From JAFGAV01 sp041479055 (lineage in GTDB: Bacteria > Acidobacteriota > Aminicenantia > Aminicenantales > JAFGAV01), in assembly GCA_963702835.1 (NCBI GenBank), contig OY969762.1, forward strand, positions 558,001 to 622,000: a DNA stretch of 64,000 nucleotides, in the 5' to 3' direction. Below the pieces are notes generated by a model that did no database searches, was not told the origin of the DNA, and saw only the letters and a list, made by a program, of their open reading frames with translations. The translations under genes and the position numbers were made by a program. Of this stretch, positions 17,613 through 26,089 are shown piece by piece (positions within the stretch are counted from its first letter, which is position 1; the number at the start of each line of letters is the position of its first letter).

Positions 17613-17986
17613 GGCTTGCCCCCTTTCGTTGTTTTGCCGCCCGGCGTCTTCGGGCTGCAATCCCTCAACAGGGAGGGCGGGCAGTTGAGATTCCCGTCGG
17701 TGATCTTTTTAGGCTTGATCCCGACGCCGAAGACCTCAGCCAGGGCCCGGCCGCACTTTTCCAGGCTCTCGATAGGCATCTCATAATGCATCCAGTTTCC
17801 GCGCTTCAGGCCTCGGACCAAGCCGGCTTCCTTAAGGATACGGAGGTGTTGGGAAACAGCCGACTGGGTCATGCCCAGCCTCTCGGCGATGGCGTTGACG
17901 CATTGGGGATGTTCCTTGAGTAGCCGGACGATCTTGAGCCGGGGCTCGGAGGAAAGCGCCTTGAACACCTTAACCTTGTCTTGCAT
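17609..17986 (-). CDS. ArsR/SmtB-family transcriptional regulator
   Basis: 125 residues. Winged-helix domain: MQDKVKVFKALSSEPRLKIV (helices 1-2), CVNAIAERLGMTQSAVSQHLRILKEAGLV (recognition helix near 41-55) and a wing YEMPIES. Unlike ArsR proper there is no ELCVCDL metal site; the only cysteines are C29, C77 and two near the C-terminus (LNCPP, RDCSP), so the inducer is uncertain. The basic tail GGKTTKGGKP is unusual. Encoded first in a three-gene operon and likely self-repressing through the palindrome in its promoter. Confidence 0.88.
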   Translation of the reverse strand: MQDKVKVFKALSSEPRLKIVRLLKEHPQCVNAIAERLGMTQSAVSQHLRILKEAGLVRGLKRGNWMHYEMPIESLEKCGRALAEVFGVGIKPKKITDGNLNCPPSLLRDCSPKTPGGKTTKGGKP

Positions 17987-18013
17987 TCGGTCTCCTTTCA
18001 GATGAGGGATACT

Positions 18014-18065
18014 ATATTAGTTTATTAGCATTATTTAATATACTAATATACTATAAGCTTGTCAA
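18014..18065 (-). promoter_or_regulatory. arsR promoter with operator palindrome
   Basis: On the minus strand TTGACA (18060-18065), a 17-bp spacer and TATATT (18037-18042). An inverted repeat ATATTAGT/ACTAATAT (18014-18021 and 18042-18049) overlaps and follows the -10, a typical ArsR-family autoregulatory placement. The stretch is markedly AT-rich. Confidence 0.7.
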
Positions 18066-18124
18066 GCCCCCAGCGAGCAAAAAAGGCATTTAAAAGTAAG
18101 TTTATCGAAAACACGATAACTATT

Positions 18125-18223
18125 GCTAAGACAAATCTCGATGGAGAAGCTTCTTAAAGACTCACTGGACTCAAAATCCCTCACGTCCTAAGCTCCCTGC
18201 CGGTTCGAGTCAGGCCCTTAGCA
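18125..18223 (+). other. Degenerate tRNA-Leu-like sequence
   Basis: A 7-bp acceptor-like stem (TGCTAAG with CTTAGCA, 18124-18130 and 18217-18223) encloses an anticodon-like loop CTCAAAA (CAA, leucine), a possible long variable region and a T arm GCCGG-TTCGAGT-CAGGC with one mismatch. There is no proper D arm or T8, and the length of ~99 nt is too great. Probably a decayed tRNA or integration-site relic rather than a working gene. The rest of 18066-18368 contains only a possible promoter for the next gene. Confidence 0.35.
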
Positions 18224-18368
18224 TTTCCTTGTGAGTCCAGAGGAACGATCGGCAAAGAAAACAGAATTGAAGTCATCGCCGGCTTTATGCTAAATTTTAT
18301 TAATTCCGAGAGCAAAGCATCAAATGCATGATTGACCGAACATCCGCAAGCCGATAGGAGGGTGGATT

Positions 18369-19051
18369 GTGAAAAAAATCAGCCTCTTCGTTGTGGCCAT
18401 CCTGCTCGCCGCCGTGATGCCCTGGCTGGGCTCAATCAAAGGCATGGATATTTCCCCCAAGACCCCTCCAAAAAAACCCAAAAATCGCCCCTGCCAGCCT
18501 CGATATCGGTCAGCAAATTGAAGGGGAAATTCTGGTGGATCCAATTTCATGACAAACAGACATACATCGCGGTGGACGGCACTCCCTGCGAGGGCCGCTT
18601 TGATATGGAAATTGTGAACAAGAGCGGGACCATATACGGATTATACGAAGGCCGCGCGATCTATTTATCGAGGGGAGTGAAGGACACCGTCCAGGCCAGT
18701 ATGACAATCGTCTGTCCTGAAGTGAAGATCGATGTTCAGTATGGCAATCCTGATGACAAGAAGGGTGCCGAGCCGCTTGCGCCGCTCCTCCCGCCGTCGT
18801 TCCTGGGGAACGAAACGATGACATGCCAGGTTAATGGAACCATCCCCTTTTACTTAGAAAGCGCGGAAACGAGCCTGGTGGGGACAGCCAAGCGGGATCC
18901 GTTCTACAATGTCCCGCTGAAGTATGAGCTGCATACTCCGAAACTGGACGAAAAGCCGACAGGCAATCAAGACCTATTCATCGTGTTCGAGATGGCGACC
19001 CCCAAGCCGGTCAAATTCCAGGGGACCTATAGTTTGGTGGAGATGAAATAG
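18369..19051 (+). pseudogene. Secreted protein of unknown function, frameshifted at an A7 run
   Basis: A GTG at 18369 after AGGAGG begins a signal peptide (VKKISLFVVAILLAAVMPWLG) whose frame ends soon after AAAAAAA at about 18470-18476. One extra A joins it to the main frame (SVSKLKGKFWWIQFHDKQ to the stop at 19051), giving about 227 residues. The mature part is beta-rich, with FDMEIVNKSGTIYGLYEGRA and a single Cys pair (DGTPCEGRF, MTIVCPEV). The alternative ATG at 18332 gives a non-signal N-terminus and is unlikely. No family recognised. Confidence 0.6.
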
Positions 19052-19064
19052 CCGACTGAATTCC

Positions 19065-19799
19065 TCAATCGCGCAGGAAGTGCAGGGTCTTCGGCTCGCG
19101 CTCCAAGTGGTAGATGATAAAGGCTTGCAGGGATTTTTTTACGGAGCGAAGCTCTTCGGCAGTGAAGGGGACGGTTCCGGCCTGAGGCGGAGGGTTTTTT
19201 TTGGCCCAGTCCACGAAGCGGGGGAGCTCGGGCCCCGTCTCATCCTTCTTGAACTCGGAACAGTCGGCGCAGTAGAGGCCGTCCCGGCCGGGGGCGAGCC
19301 AGGCCTGACCCAGGATCGCCTTCCGGCAGCGGCGGCAGCGGCTCAGGTCGGGCAGATAGCCGTTGATCTGCAGGAACCAGGCCTCAAAGTAGCGGGCCAG
19401 GACATCCCGAGCCCCGCCGGCCTTGAGCGCCTGGAGGGTGGCCAGCAAGAGGCGATAAACCAGGTCTTCCCGAGCCCGGGCGGGGAAAAATTCCTCGATG
19501 AGCTCGGCGAAGTAGGCCAGGGTGAAGGCCGTATCCGGATCCTTTTGAATATCGAAGAACGATTCGACCAAGTCGCAGGAAGAAATGGTCACCAAGTCCT
19601 TGCGCTCTTTCTCATAATAAAAAACCTGGACGAAGGTCATGGGCTCGAGCATACTCCCGAAGCGGTTGCCGAACTTGCGGGCGCCCTTGGCCATTCCCCG
19701 CAGCAAGCCTTTGTCCCGGGAAAAGAAGGTGACGATTTTGTCCTGGTCGGCGTAAGCCATGCTCTTCAGGATGACGGCTTCCGTCTGGTCCAGGGACAT
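19065..19799 (-). CDS. recO: DNA repair protein RecO
   Basis: 244 residues. N-terminal OB fold (TEAVILKSMAYADQDKIVTFFSRDKG), central helical domain and a zinc ribbon CRRC...CADC near residues 150-177, as in typical RecO. It loads RecA with RecR in the RecFOR gap-repair pathway. ATG at 19799. First gene downstream of ntrX on the same strand with 25 bp between, so possibly co-transcribed. Confidence 0.93.
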   Translation of the reverse strand: MSLDQTEAVILKSMAYADQDKIVTFFSRDKGLLRGMAKGARKFGNRFGSMLEPMTFVQVFYYEKERKDLVTISSCDLVESFFDIQKDPDTAFTLAYFAELIEEFFPARAREDLVYRLLLATLQALKAGGARDVLARYFEAWFLQINGYLPDLSRCRRCRKAILGQAWLAPGRDGLYCADCSEFKKDETGPELPRFVDWAKKNPPPQAGTVPFTAEELRSVKKSLQAFIIYHLEREPKTLHFLRD

Positions 19800-19824
19800 G
19801 GGGGGCCTGCTCCCGCTTCCCGCC

Positions 19825-21186
19825 CTAATTGATCAGGGCGATCTTCAAGGCGGCCATACGCTCTTTGAGGACCTGGGGGTCGAGGCCCAGCCGGGCGGCG
19901 GTTCGGGGCACGTCCCATTGGTTACGGATGAGGGTTTGGTGGAGATAGCGCTTCTCAAAGAGCTCCTTGGCTTGGTTCAAGGGCGGCCAGTTGCTGAGTT
20001 CGGGCGACTGTTCCATCTCCCGGGCCTCGACCAGGAGCGAGAGGTGGCTTTCCTTAATCTCCTGGTCCTCGACCATGATGACGAACCGTTCCACCACGTT
20101 CATCAGCTCGCTGACGTTGCCCGGCCAGCCGTAGTTGAGGAAAGCCTGTAGGGCTTCCCGGCTCATGGACTTGGGCTTGCGGCCGTACTCGGCGGCGAAG
20201 GCGGCCAGGAAATGGTCGATCAAGGGCGGGATGTCCTGGGGCCTTTCCCGCAGCGGGGGGATGGCCAGGGGGATGACGTTCAACTTGAAATAGAGGTCCT
20301 CCCGGAATTTGTTCTGGCCGATGAGCTCCTTAAGGCTTTTGGCGGTGGCGGCGATGAGGCGGACGTCGACCTTCACGGGTTCCGCAGACCCGGGCGGGAG
20401 GAAAGCTTGGTCCTCGATGATGCGCACCAGCTTGGCCTGGGTGGTCAGGCTCATGTCTCCAATCTCGTCGAAGAAAATCGTGCCTCCGTCGGCCAGCTGG
20501 AGCTTGCCCTTCCGTTCCCGGACGGCTTGGGGCGAGCCGCCCTTGGCCGTGCCGAAGAGGTCCACCTCCAGAAGGTCGGGCGGCACCGCGGCGCAGTTGA
20601 TCTCGATGAAGCGTTTGTCGCGGCGCCGGCTGTGCTGATGGATGAGACGGGCGATGAGCTCCTTGCCCGTGCCGTTTTCGCCGGTGATGAGGATGCGGCC
20701 GGCGGTGGGGGCGGCCTTCTCCATGTCCTGGCGCAGCCGCAGGATGGCCGGGCTGGTCCCCACCAGATGATACTTGAGCTTGAACCGCTCCCGGAGCTGA
20801 AGGTTCTCCTCCTCCAGCCGAAACTGCTTCAAGGCGTTCTTGACGGTCAGGATGACCTTCTCCAGGGTCAGGGGCTTTTCCAGAAAGTCGAAGGCTCCCA
20901 GCTTGACGGCCTGGACGGCCGTCTCCACCGTGCCGTGGCCGGAGATCATCACCACCTGGGGATGGTCCTCCAGGTTCTTGATGTTCGCCAGCACGTCCAG
21001 GCCGCTCATCCCGGGCAGCCAGATGTCGAGCAGGACCAGGTCGAAGTTCTGCTGGTCGAGCTGCTGGAGGCCCTCCTCGCCGGTCGCCACAGCCAGGGCC
21101 TGGTAGCCTTCGTCTTCCAGGATGCCTTTCAGCGCGGAGCAGATGGAGGCTTCGTCGTCGATGATCAGGATCTTTTCTCGGCTCAT
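19825..21186 (-). CDS. ntrX: NtrX-like response regulator (AAA+, GAFTGA loop absent)
   Basis: 453 residues: receiver domain (1-120, acidic IIDDEAS, phospho-Asp in LVLLDIWLPGMSG), AAA+ domain (Walker A GENGTGKE, Walker B GGTIFFDEIGD) and a Fis-type HTH at the C-terminus (DVPRTAARLGLDPQVLKERM). Where sigma-54 activators have GAFTGA after LFG, this protein reads LFGTAKGGSPQAVRERKG. Loss of GAFTGA is known for NtrX of alphaproteobacteria, whose members act without sigma-54. Its start overlaps the ntrY stop by 4 bp. Probable target: cell-envelope or nitrogen/redox genes, inferred only. Confidence 0.9.
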   Translation of the reverse strand: MSREKILIIDDEASICSALKGILEDEGYQALAVATGEEGLQQLDQQNFDLVLLDIWLPGMSGLDVLANIKNLEDHPQVVMISGHGTVETAVQAVKLGAFDFLEKPLTLEKVILTVKNALKQFRLEEENLQLRERFKLKYHLVGTSPAILRLRQDMEKAAPTAGRILITGENGTGKELIARLIHQHSRRRDKRFIEINCAAVPPDLLEVDLFGTAKGGSPQAVRERKGKLQLADGGTIFFDEIGDMSLTTQAKLVRIIEDQAFLPPGSAEPVKVDVRLIAATAKSLKELIGQNKFREDLYFKLNVIPLAIPPLRERPQDIPPLIDHFLAAFAAEYGRKPKSMSREALQAFLNYGWPGNVSELMNVVERFVIMVEDQEIKESHLSLLVEAREMEQSPELSNWPPLNQAKELFEKRYLHQTLIRNQWDVPRTAARLGLDPQVLKERMAALKIALIN

Positions 21187-23357
21187 GCGGGGATCTCGAT
21201 GATGAATTTAGCGCCGGTGGGCCGGTTGCTCTGGACGTCGATCGTACCGTCGTGCTCGCGGACGATCTGGTCCACGATGGCCAGCCCCAGGCCGGTGCCT
21301 TTTTTCTTGGTGGAGAAATAGGGCAGGAACAGCTTGTCCTTATCTACTTTGGATATGCCCGGTCCGCTGTCCGCCACCTCGATCCTCAGCCGTCGCGAGG
21401 CCGGGTCGAAGGAAGTGGCGATGGTGATGCGGCCGGACTTGTTCATGGCATCGATGGCGTTGTCCAGCAGGTTGATGAAAACCCTCTTCATCTGTTCCGG
21501 GTCGAGGGGAATGGGCGAGGGGATATTGGACCCCAGCTGCAGCTCGAACTCGACGTCGGTGAAGATGCCCTGGAAGAGGGCCAGGACCTGGTGCAGGAGC
21601 TGGTGCAGTTCGACCGGCTGGAGCTGGACCTTGGGCAGGCGGGCGAAGTCGGAGAACTCGTCCACCAGGGATTTGATCGTCTTGGCCTCCTGGATGATGA
21701 CCTGGGCTCCCTCTTCGATGATGTGGCCGGAGCCCGTGTCCTTCCGGGAAAGGTTCTTGATGATTCGTTCGGCGGAGAGTTGGATAGGCGTCAGGGGGTT
21801 CTTGATCTCGTGGGCCACCCGCTGGGCGACTTCTTTCCAGGCGGCGATCTTCTGGGACTTGATGAGCTGGGTCAGGTCGTCCAGGACGACGATGGCCCCG
21901 TCGAAGCCGCCGTCGCTGCGGACGAGCGGAGTCAGGGTCAAGGCCAGAGTCTTCTGCTGGCCGTTTTCGAGCAGGGTGATCTCCCGGGTGGACAGCTTAT
22001 AGCGGTTTTTCATCTCCCAGTCGATGCTCTGCCGAAGGTCGGTGAAGCGCTCCTGGTCCAGGACCTGCCGGTAGGAGCTGCCCAGGGGGCTGCCGTCCAC
22101 AAGCGAGAGCATTTCCCGGGCGCTGGGGTTGATGGAGGTGATGCGGCCGTCGAGGTCCAGGGCGATGACGCCGGTGGTGATGGTGTCCAGGATGGTCTCG
22201 ATGGACTGCTTGCCGGCCCCCAGCTCGGCCGTTTTCTGGGCGATCGACCTCTGGCTGTCGCGGAGGTCGGAGATCATCTGGTTGAAGGACTCGATGAGGA
22301 TGCCCAGCTCGTCGGAGGCCGGGTCCTCGACCCGGATGTCCAGGTTGCCCCGCGATACCTCCCGTGTCGCCTGGGCCAGCTTCTCGATGGGCACGGTGAT
22401 GCCCCTGGCCAGGTGGAAACCCAGCCAGGAGGCGGCGAAGACGATGATCAGAGTGAGGAACAGCAGGGTGATGAGGTAGAAGGCCTTGACCGGGTTCTTT
22501 TGCTGCTTGAGCTGGCGGTAGCGCTGGACGAAGGAGCTGATGTTATTGATCTTCTGGGCATAGTTTTGGGGAAGGAATTTTCCGGTGGTCACCAGCACCG
22601 GTCCGACTTCGGGCAGGTCGAGGGCCACCCCCCGGCGGATCATCTCGCCGTTGCCCATAGGGTCGATGCTCTGCAGGGCCTCGCCCAGGTAGGCCCGTTT
22701 GACGAGGTCCGGCTGCACATCCCGATAATCCTGGAGGGGCAGGTCGGGGTTGAGGTAAGCGAATAATTCCTCCTCGCCCAGGAAGAGGCCGATCTCGTCC
22801 AAACGGTATTCCTTGAGCTTATCCCGGATGAAGTCCCGGAGCAGAGGCCGGTTTTCGGGGTTGACCAGGCGCCGGGCTTTGAGGTCCTGGCCCAGCTGCT
22901 GGGCATAATGCAGGGTCAGTTCCTCGGCGTTCTGGTAAAAAGCATCGCTCACGTTCTTGGTGTCCTCCAGGACTCCGTCCAGGGGCGTGCGGAACCAGGT
23001 TTCGATGTTGCGGCTGATGAGGTCGCTGGCGAAGAAGAACAGGAGCAGGGTGGGGATAAGGGACAGGGCGATGAAGAACAGGACCAGCTTTGTCTTGAAG
23101 CGGGCGCCCAGGACCTTCTGCCTCCTCTCCATGTACAGGCGGATGAGGTTGCGGCCCAGGACGAAAAACAGCACTAAGAAGAGGAGAACAACGATGATCT
23201 GCAGGGTGGACAGGAGCACGCCCGGCAGGGATCCGGAAGCGAACCCGCGGGATTCGCGGATGACCAGCTCGATGGCGAAGAATAGGACGATGAGCAGGAC
23301 GATGACGGCGCCGATGATCCGCGAACCCTTCTTTTTCTTGTCGGTCAGGCGGTTCAT
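21183..23357 (-). CDS. ntrY: NtrY-like sensor histidine kinase
   Basis: 724 residues. Membrane helices near 15-32, 45-70 and 90-110, a periplasmic sensor region, a fourth helix near 295-318, then HAMP (RGITVPIEKLAQATREV), PAS (ETILDTITTGVIALDLDGRI), HisKA with VAHEIKNPLTPIQLSAERI (phospho-His) and HATPase (NLLDNAIDAMN, DSGPGI, KGTGLGLAI). The N-terminal ARFKTKLVLFFIALSLIPTL is the NtrY signature. It should phosphorylate the overlapping NtrX. MNRLTDKKKKGSR is a basic start, and the frame begins there. Confidence 0.93.
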   Translation of the reverse strand: MNRLTDKKKKGSRIIGAVIVLLIVLFFAIELVIRESRGFASGSLPGVLLSTLQIIVVLLFLVLFFVLGRNLIRLYMERRQKVLGARFKTKLVLFFIALSLIPTLLLFFFASDLISRNIETWFRTPLDGVLEDTKNVSDAFYQNAEELTLHYAQQLGQDLKARRLVNPENRPLLRDFIRDKLKEYRLDEIGLFLGEEELFAYLNPDLPLQDYRDVQPDLVKRAYLGEALQSIDPMGNGEMIRRGVALDLPEVGPVLVTTGKFLPQNYAQKINNISSFVQRYRQLKQQKNPVKAFYLITLLFLTLIIVFAASWLGFHLARGITVPIEKLAQATREVSRGNLDIRVEDPASDELGILIESFNQMISDLRDSQRSIAQKTAELGAGKQSIETILDTITTGVIALDLDGRITSINPSAREMLSLVDGSPLGSSYRQVLDQERFTDLRQSIDWEMKNRYKLSTREITLLENGQQKTLALTLTPLVRSDGGFDGAIVVLDDLTQLIKSQKIAAWKEVAQRVAHEIKNPLTPIQLSAERIIKNLSRKDTGSGHIIEEGAQVIIQEAKTIKSLVDEFSDFARLPKVQLQPVELHQLLHQVLALFQGIFTDVEFELQLGSNIPSPIPLDPEQMKRVFINLLDNAIDAMNKSGRITIATSFDPASRRLRIEVADSGPGISKVDKDKLFLPYFSTKKKGTGLGLAIVDQIVREHDGTIDVQSNRPTGAKFIIEIPA

Positions 23358-23381
23358 GGGCAGATGGGCTGTTGGCTCTAA

Positions 23382-24134
23382 TTATTCAGCCAGGTAATCC
23401 TTATAATTGGCTTTGGTGATCTCGAAGGTCCCGGGCGCGGCCGACGAGCCGAGCGGCTTGCCTTTGCGGCCGTTGATGGACAGGGCCACCGCACCCGGCT
23501 TGCCCAGACGCACCTCAAACCTATCCTGGGCGCTGAAGGTCTTCTGCTCTCCCGGCTGATGCAAGCCCTCCTCAATGAGCTGGCCGTCGGCCAGGACTCT
23601 GACCCAAACTTCTTCCTGGAAGGAGAGATGGAGGGAGAGGTTTTTGGCTTCCGCCGGCGGCTGGGGCTGGACCATGACGCCGGGCTGAATTTCGGCTTTG
23701 GCCGCCGCCGGAGGAGTGGCCCGGCCTAAGGAGGACGAATGTTTGTGTTTTGGAGAGGCGGACTGGTCCCAGGGCTTGGTGTAGAGCAGGGCTGCGGCCA
23801 GGAGAAGGGGAAGCAAGATGAACAGAGAAAGTTTTTTCCAGCGGGCCGGCGTTATGTCCGTGGTGCGGCGCTTCTTGGCAGGGTGTACGGCCGGGGTCGG
23901 ATGATGGCTGGCCTGGAGATAGAGGTTGAGGGCCTGGTTCTCGTCCAGTCCGATGCACTTGGCATAGGCCCGGATAGTGCCTTTGATGAAAAACTCTCCG
24001 GGCAGGACATCCAGGCGGTCCTCCTCCAGGGCGATGAGGTAGTTGATGTTGATCTTGGTGATCCGGGTGATATCCTGCAGCGTCACGCGCCGCGCTTCGC
24101 GCTCGCGTTTGAGCTCTTGCCCCAATGTATTCAT
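23382..24134 (-). CDS. RodZ-like membrane protein with N-terminal helix-turn-helix
   Basis: 250 residues from ATG 24134. HTH_25-type domain (MNTLGQELKREREARRVTLQ, ITKININYLIALEEDRLDVL, GEFFIKGTIRAYAKCIGLDE), basic linker, one membrane helix (KLSLFILLPLLLAAALLY near 106-123), a Pro/Ala-rich spacer and a periplasmic DUF4115 beta domain (LHLSFQEEVWVRVLADGQLIEEG). This is the RodZ layout, linking MreB to the membrane; MreB is not in the window. Next to ntrY and ftsEX, so probably cell-shape related. 118 bp to ftsX. Confidence 0.87.
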   Translation of the reverse strand: MNTLGQELKREREARRVTLQDITRITKININYLIALEEDRLDVLPGEFFIKGTIRAYAKCIGLDENQALNLYLQASHHPTPAVHPAKKRRTTDITPARWKKLSLFILLPLLLAAALLYTKPWDQSASPKHKHSSSLGRATPPAAAKAEIQPGVMVQPQPPAEAKNLSLHLSFQEEVWVRVLADGQLIEEGLHQPGEQKTFSAQDRFEVRLGKPGAVALSINGRKGKPLGSSAAPGTFEITKANYKDYLAE

Positions 24135-24252
24135 TCTGCGAGAATTGTAGAATAGAGTCGGGGGAGTGTCAACCGGACAGCCCTTATAAGGTGACATATT
24201 GATTGACTTCGGAAGAGCGGCCCGGCGAGCGCTTTTTTCTTCTTGATGATAT

Positions 24253-25146
24253 TTAAATCTTCAGGAACCGGGACAGCGAGCTCAGGCTGCCCAGGAAGCC
24301 CATGAGCGCCCCCCCGGCCAGCAGGCTCAATGACTGCCCGATCGAAAGAAAGCGGAAGTTCACGATCTCCTGCAGCGTTCCCAGCGATTGGCCCAGATAG
24401 AAAGGAAAAACGCGAATGACGCCGTAGATCAGGGCCAGCGAGAGGAGGCTGCCCAGGAGGCCCAGGGCCAGGCCCTCTATCAGGAAGGGCACCCGGATGA
24501 AGACGTTGGTGGCGCCCACCAGGCGCAGGATTTCGATCTCATTTTTGCGGGCAAACACGTTGAGACGGATGACGTTGGAGATGATGAAAAAGGAGGCCAG
24601 GACCAGAATCCCGCCCAGGAAAAATCCCACCGCCCGGGCCAGCCGGCTCAGGGACCTCATGCGCTCCACCCAGTCGCGGTTGAATTGGATGTCCTCCACT
24701 CCCTTGACCCGGCGCATGGAGTCCATGAAGCGCAGGATATCGGCGGATTCGGCGGCCTTGTCCTTGAGCAGGGCTTCCACCGAGGCGGGGAAGGGGTTGA
24801 GGCCCAGGCCGGAGACAACCTCCTGGAGCTGAGGGAACCTTTTCCGGAAGCGCTGCAAGGCCTCCGGAGGGGGGACGTACAGCACGTGGTCCACGTGGGG
24901 CGAGGATTGGATGGCCTGGATGACGGAGGCCGTGTCCGCGGCCGACAGCCCTTTCTCCAGGAAAAAGACCACGGCCAGGTTCTTCGACAGTTGCTGGGCC
25001 AGGAATTGAAGGTTGTTGGACAAGGACAGGAAGATGCCGATGATCAAAAAAGACAGGCAGATGATGGTCACCGAAAAGAAGTTGCGGACCCGGTACTGCC
25101 ACAGGCTGTTGGCCGCCTCGCCCAGGAAATATCTCAGCTGTCGAAT
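24253..25146 (-). CDS. ftsX: Cell division protein FtsX (rare ATT start proposed)
   Basis: The usual FtsX membrane-anchored N-terminus appears in frame only upstream of the first GTG (25071): RQLRYFLGEAANSLWQYRVR before VTIICLSFLIIGIFL. The only start with a good ribosome site is ATT at 25146, 9 bases after AAAGGAGG and overlapping the region just after the ftsE stop. That gives 297 residues, the normal FtsX length. Four membrane helices (about 25-47, 170-192, 223-245, 268-290) surround a periplasmic domain (near 50-160). With FtsE it signals to peptidoglycan hydrolases at the septum. CTG at 25137 is a weaker alternative. Confidence 0.88.
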   Translation of the reverse strand: MRQLRYFLGEAANSLWQYRVRNFFSVTIICLSFLIIGIFLSLSNNLQFLAQQLSKNLAVVFFLEKGLSAADTASVIQAIQSSPHVDHVLYVPPPEALQRFRKRFPQLQEVVSGLGLNPFPASVEALLKDKAAESADILRFMDSMRRVKGVEDIQFNRDWVERMRSLSRLARAVGFFLGGILVLASFFIISNVIRLNVFARKNEIEILRLVGATNVFIRVPFLIEGLALGLLGSLLSLALIYGVIRVFPFYLGQSLGTLQEIVNFRFLSIGQSLSLLAGGALMGFLGSLSSLSRFLKI

Positions 25147-25147
25147 A

Positions 25148-25822
25148 TCAGTCCGCCTCCTTTCCGATCAGCTTGCCGGAATGGAGGAAGACCACCCGCT
25201 CGGCGAAGCGGCGGATGATCTCCTTATCGTGAGTGCAGATGATGACCGTGGCGCCGTGCCGGTTGATCTCCTTGAACAGGCCGATGATCTCGTGGGCCAG
25301 CTCGGTGTCCAGGTTTCCGGTGGGCTCGTCGGCCAGGATGAGTCTGGGGTTGTTGACCACGGCCCGGGCGATGGCCACCCGCTGCTGTTCGCCGTAGGAC
25401 AGGCTGGAGGGGAATTCCCAGATTTTGTGATGCAGGTTGACCATGCGCAAGGCATTAAACACCCGCCGCCGCATCTCCTTGCGCGGCAGGCCCGCCACCT
25501 GGAGGGGCACGCCCACGTTGTCAAAGACGCGCCGGTGGAAGATCAGCCGGAAGTCCTGGAAGACGATGCCCATCTGGCGCCGGAGCTGGTAGATGCGGGA
25601 GCCGGGGATGCGCAGGATGTTCTTGCCGGCGATGATGATCTGGCCGTGAGTGGGGAAAAGCTCACGGAAGATGGTTTTGAGCAAAGTGGTTTTGCCCGAG
25701 CCGCTGGGCCCGGAAATAAAACAGAATTCGCCCTTCTTGATATGAAGGGTGATGTCGGACAGGGCCCAGCTCGGCTTCTGGTACTGCTTCCAGACATGGT
25801 ACAGCTCAATCATCTCAGCCAT
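25148..25822 (-). CDS. ftsE: Cell division ATP-binding protein FtsE
   Basis: 224 residues. ABC ATPase with Walker A GPSGSGKTTLL, Q-loop VFQDFRLI, signature LSYGEQQRVAIARA, Walker B LILADEPTGNLD and H-loop ICTHDKE. The region HRRVFDNVGVPLQVAGL matches FtsE. Lies immediately before ftsX with shared Shine-Dalgarno. 87 bp from the small membrane protein upstream. Confidence 0.96.
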   Translation of the reverse strand: MAEMIELYHVWKQYQKPSWALSDITLHIKKGEFCFISGPSGSGKTTLLKTIFRELFPTHGQIIIAGKNILRIPGSRIYQLRRQMGIVFQDFRLIFHRRVFDNVGVPLQVAGLPRKEMRRRVFNALRMVNLHHKIWEFPSSLSYGEQQRVAIARAVVNNPRLILADEPTGNLDTELAHEIIGLFKEINRHGATVIICTHDKEIIRRFAERVVFLHSGKLIGKEAD

Positions 25823-25909
25823 GGTGGAGGCTCACTCCCGTCCCTAGAGTATAGCAGAATTAGGCGGGAGCATCGAGGCAGGAGAACGGAAGGCGGCCGG
25901 CCGCGGCGG

Positions 25910-26089
25910 CTAGCGGGCAAAAAGATACATGAACCAGCCGAAGGCGATGGCGCCTACGACCATGATCAGAAAGAGGGTGACCCCGTACTTGACTTGGGCC
26001 TTTTTTTTGTCCCGGCGGATGAGGGCCAGGACGATACTGACCAGAAGAGCATAGAGGACCATGGATAGAAGGTGGCTCTGGAGAATCAT
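25910..26089 (-). CDS. Small two-helix membrane protein
   Basis: 59 residues: MILQSHLLSMVLYALLVSIV (helix 1), a basic loop RRDKKKAQVKYG, then helix 2 LFLIMVVGAIAFGWFMYLFA and R, stop. Its ATG overlaps the stop of the upstream gene (ATGA at 26086-26089), indicating translational coupling. No family recognised; the positive loop predicts both termini outside. Confidence 0.75.
   Translation of the reverse strand: MILQSHLLSMVLYALLVSIVLALIRRDKKKAQVKYGVTLFLIMVVGAIAFGWFMYLFAR

Noticed and set aside
20212..21321. 369-codon plus-strand ORF opposite ntrX
   Set aside because: Shadow of a well-supported response regulator.
21252..22766. 504-codon plus-strand ORF opposite ntrY
   Set aside because: Antisense shadow in GC-rich sequence; its translation is low-complexity (DGVQDGLDG-type), has no ribosome site, and ntrY carries all kinase motifs.
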